DNA of 64,000 nucleotides, taken from Guyanagaster necrorhizus (taxonomy: Eukaryota > Basidiomycota > Agaricomycetes > Agaricales > Physalacriaceae). Below the pieces are notes generated by a model. The model searched no databases, was not told where the DNA came from, and was given only the letters and a program-made list of their open reading frames with translations. The stretch is taken from positions 1-64,000 of the forward strand of contig NW_025064958.1 in assembly GCF_019112545.1 (NCBI RefSeq). Reading direction: 5' to 3'. This document shows, piece after piece, positions 60,277 through 64,000 of the stretch. Numbering within the stretch: the stretch's first letter is position 1; every line of letters begins with the position of its first letter. The position numbers and the translations under genes were made by a program.

Positions 60277-61573
60277 CGTGGAAGAGTTTGGGTGGGTGAT
60301 ATCTCCTTGCTTCCGATTCCTTAAGAACTTATCTCATCTCTGCTCCCGGTTTATTCTATCAATAGATTTAAAAAAGAGCAGATGACAGTCCACCTGACAG
60401 TGAACATGTGATCATGGAGTACCAGTTTGCATAACTCTGTCTGATGGACATACCGGTTCCTCTTCGTAGCGTGGCGTCAGTGTCGGAATCAGGTATGAGC
60501 AATCTCAGAAAGAACTGGGTATGACACTGGCTGTGAAAAACGGCTCGGTAGTCTGGCTTTGAAGGGTAACTACGTTCACACCATTGGTCCGTCCGCTTTA
60601 CTCGAACCTCTATGAGCATTGAAAGCGGAACCTGCACATCGAAGATTAAAGTATCACTGCCTGACTATTATATTGGCCTCCCGATCAAGTGACGAGTATA
60701 GTTGAATTGGCTGGAGATTCTATTGGCGTGCGGCCCTGACGAGGGGCGTTGAGAAGGAAAAGACGTCGTTGGACAATCGAAGGAAGCGAAGCAGTTACTA
60801 TGACGTCATTCTCGACTCGCGCACACCTTTGTGGCCCATTGCGGCAATGAATACAGGGGTCCATGAAGACCTTTGTCCAACTGAAAATAGCCAGGCACTG
60901 TTCTCATGTTATCCAACCAATCTATAAGCTCTGAAGTATGCTACAGCCCGCCACATGAGACAATGAAATTGTTGGGCATGTCTCCTGAGCACATTTCCTC
61001 TTAGGCATATCGACTTTACCAGCAAGTAAGGATAACATCAGGATTGAAACCTGATAATCGTTCGTTCTTGCCCAGCCGCAACTAGGGTTACGTTGTCTCG
61101 ACAACCACAAGATAGCTACACTCTATCTACATTTAGTATAAATCGTCAGCACAATTGGGTTCGACTTACCTAGTCTATGCGCCTCCTTTTCATTCTACAC
61201 CCTCGCCCCTCAGTACGTTTCCTCTTTGGACCACTAAATTCTTCGCCTTCAATCATGTGTGGGTACCAGCTAGTTTGGCTCGCTCTGGACTAGAATTGGT
61301 ATACGCAACGAGTTTAAAGCAGAAAGGAGGACCATAAAGTTAAGAGAGAGTCAGGGATGGTTTTCGACTATCTTGAGAGAGCATAGAGGACGATACTATT
61401 TAGACTACCACGGTTGTCATGGTCCGAGGTTCGGACTTTCGTCACGGTGTCAAGTTCACTGATATCAAGTCATTTTCTCACCACACATTCTGAATCCCAC
61501 ATGACCAGACAAAAATATTTCTTCTAGCTATCAGTCAGGGACTTCAAATTTCTATCTATCTTTGAGATGGAGC
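60277..61573. other. Intergenic, P450 upstream region
   Basis: No coding motif. The first 100 bases upstream of the P450 ATG must contain its promoter, but no diagnostic element stands out. Confidence 0.4.
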
Positions 61574-62587
61574 AAGTATAAGGACGGTTTTTCGATGTAT
61601 TTGACAATTTGGTGATTACGACGTTCAGCATAGAGACGGTCGGCGACGGTCTTCATTTCTTCGGACCAGTGGCCGTCCCTGAAAGCATCGCCATCGTGTT
61701 TTTTTTTCGTTCTGCAACGTCATAAGCTATACAAAGTGAGGATATCCGAAAACACCTGTGATATCTCGACAAAAGAGACTGAAGACTTGTTCATAGATTT
61801 CATTGCCTTTCATGACCTCACAAGCCGAGATTGGAGACCCTCAAATGACAGAGAATACCAGGAATTCTCTCCACATGTAATCGCAGATGGAGTCGCTTTC
61901 GTTGTATACCGTTTTGTCCTCTGAATTCATAATGACCAGTCTCTTTGTCAGATCAAAATCCTCACCTCTGACGTACAATTATCAGTATTCCATATGTATC
62001 AAAAATAGACGTTTCACAAACAGCTCATTGGCAGCTGATGAGCAAAGTTTCATGCACTTGCAGATAGGCTCCGTGTCTGCGGTTTCTTCTACCATTGCAG
62101 GCCATACACCAGGAAGCTAGTCGACAACCTCCTTCATGATACATTGCTCATCATCTTCCACGTCTCAATCATATCTCTTGAGCTCTTCGGCCAAGAATTT
62201 CAGAGAAACGTGGTGAAGTTCGTGCTTGAGGTCCCTCTCCGAGCCTCCTGGAAGAATGTCTAGAAGGGAAACAGCAATTTTACGGACAATTTGAAGAGCC
62301 GCGCGATTGTCAGGAGCCAATTCGAGTGAGTTGGCCATAGCCAACGCGTCGGTAAGAAGGATGTGGAGTCACTGTACCAGTGAAATGCTGGTTTTCAGAA
62401 AGACATGATGACAAAGTGCGAGATCTATGCCTGGAAGAAATGCCTTCACGCTCCCGATGTCGGTCATATTCCTCTTTAATACCGAGAAGGGTTCTGACCA
62501 GAATATTCAATGATCGCAAACACCGAATTTATTTTACCAACGACCAGCAATGCTAATCGACAGCAAGGAAGATCAGCACCGATGAAA
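61574..62587 (-). pseudogene. Relic X2, paralogue of X1
   Basis: The minus strand reads LTDALAMANSLELAPDN, RKIAVSLLDILPGG, RDLKHELHHVSLKFLAEEL, then stops, then TEPICKCMKLC. The 3' end reads HWSEEMKTVADRLYAERRN and KPSLYLLHLKDR before a stop at about 61,563. At least two in-frame stops lie in the middle. The family is not recognised; the sequence suggests an alpha-helical protein. All of it keeps normal CpG density. Confidence 0.6.
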
Positions 62588-62827
62588 GAAGAATGTGGTA
62601 GCAAGAATGCATAATATGGGAGGAGAGAGGTGGCAGGTGGCTATAGACCATGAACAATGCTCAAGAAGATGATCATGACTACAAAGATTGCCCCAAATGT
62701 CTGCTGCCGAGTTTCGCAGGCCTACCATCAGGTATGTATTAGTAACTGTCCTTTCTTAGGATCACTGATTATCCTCTCATCAGTAACATCATCGATGTCA
62801 CTTTATTTTGAATGGCAGCACTTACAT

Positions 62828-64000
62828 TGACACACCCTCTCCATGTTCAGGCATGTAAAATTGCGAAAATTGTGAATCTATGGACTGCATTCCAGTCCAG
62901 TAAGCACATAACAGAAAATAGGACTAGAGTGCACAGAAACCTAGCTATCATAATGCTAAACTGAAGTAACAATAAGCAGAGTGCATGACCTAGTAACAGA
63001 CTAATACCAGAGGGGTTAGGCTGCATGTGAGGTCCCAGCACTTGGCCCTAAATGTGCCAATACTATTATGAGAGGACATGCTAAAAATAAAAAGACTACA
63101 ATCAAAATATGATCAGCAATTCTGATCACATTGATCAAAGATGCACAGCCATTGATGCACTGATGGGACATGCTTTAGAACAGAGAACTGAGAACCAAAG
63201 AAAGGTATCTGAGTAAATGGGTATTGAACAGAGAAATAGAATAATGATAACAAAGTAATAAGTAGAGAAATAATACTCCAGGAAGGAATAACATGCATAC
63301 CACTCCGAGCCTTGCATGCATAACACAGTGAGGGACTCTGCATCATACCAAGAAATGGCACCTTTGGTGAGTCAGATGGAATGACTGGCTGGACACAGGG
63401 AAGCAGAACATAGCCATTGTGGCTGACTCCTGGCATAAGAGATAACCCTGGGGGTCTGGGACAGTTTACCACTGTCAGAGATGTTACCAGAGAAATAAGA
63501 AAGCAAGCAGACCTGGCGAGGCCAGCTAGCTGATGTCAGTTAGCAAAGGAACAGCAGGCACAGTCCTCGCCTGGAAGAGAATAAGCATGGTGACTGTGAT
63601 ATGCATGTGAATAATACCCATAGGATCCAGCATGGAGTTCTGCACTTTGAGGATACCATAGTAGGATTGTATTAGTAAATATCATAGTAGAGTATTTAAA
63701 TATGGTATTGTATGAGTAGAGAAAAAGTTTCTGACCCCCCACAGTTGTGGTGTATTGGGCACAGAAAGCCTTGCACTCTAGGCTCTGGGTTTATGTTAGT
63801 AACTTCAGGCAAGAGAATAAACATATTATTGAACATCCTTGAGAGAGCTGTGAGAACTAAGTGAGGCATCAAAGCTCATGAAGGACTTAAGCCCAGTCTG
63901 ATAAGAGGTTTTGGATTGCACTCTAACCTGAGAATAAGAGAGTGGTGTCTGAAGGGCATTATCTTGAGTTTTTGAGGTATTTGTGACATGCAGTGCTACA
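62828..64000 (+). repeat. Copy C of the 1.8-kb TGACATACC repeat, cut by window end
   Basis: It begins TGACACACCCTCTCC and follows copy B to the window edge, with scattered substitutions and small indels. It is CpG-poor (about four CG in 1.17 kb), while the DNA before 62,828 is CpG-normal, so the element edge is also the composition edge. The right end lies beyond the window. Confidence 0.8.

Noticed and set aside
1..64000. CRISPR array or bacterial-type defence system
   Set aside because: No regularly spaced direct repeats with unique spacers and no cas-like genes. Introns and retrotransposons show a eukaryotic genome.

Overview
The window looks like nuclear DNA from an agaricomycete (mushroom-forming basidiomycete). 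The support is a DUF6535 protein, a DUF6534 seven-helix membrane protein, an AKR9-type aryl-alcohol-dehydrogenase relative and a 13-exon P450 riddled with GT..AG introns of about 50 bases. There is no bacterial-style operon layout and I found no RNA gene.

Left part (1-31 kb) has normal CpG content. It holds a run of recognisable but broken genes: an F-box protein with one nonsense codon, a GH16 glucanase relative with its catalytic acids replaced, an MFS drug transporter, a SAM methyltransferase and an aldo/keto reductase. It also holds an intact DUF6535 gene (11.2-14.3 kb), a C2H2 factor with a one-base break in its first finger, two or three related kinase-like relics, and an apparently intact DUF6534 gene with 10-nt and 14-nt micro-exons (27.5-29.2 kb). 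Three short solo LTRs with perfect 5-bp target duplications sit among these genes.

Middle part (about 31.3-56.85 kb) is a nested retrotransposon block almost free of CpG dinucleotides. It contains a Ty1/copia element (32,882-37,680) with LTRs, target duplication, half-tRNA primer site and a single-frame gag-pol of 1,455 codons. That frame is interrupted by 14 stops, 12 of them TGA, as expected from CGA arginine codons hit by CpG-to-TpG mutation. Next come fragments of chromodomain Ty3/gypsy elements on both strands, several solo LTRs with perfect target duplications, and a 1,829-bp repeat present twice in opposite orientation with no indel between the arms.

Right part (56.85-64 kb) returns to normal CpG content. 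It holds an apparently intact P450 (58,131-60,276, 503 aa) flanked by two direct copies of an unrecognised gene relic, then another CpG-poor repeat copy running off the end. The CpG-depleted state reaches into one flanking relic, and its partner 5 kb away shows what the sequence looked like before. The strongest biological story here is a natural record of CpG-targeted mutation (methylation decay or a RIP-like process) acting on transposons and leaking into neighbouring DNA.
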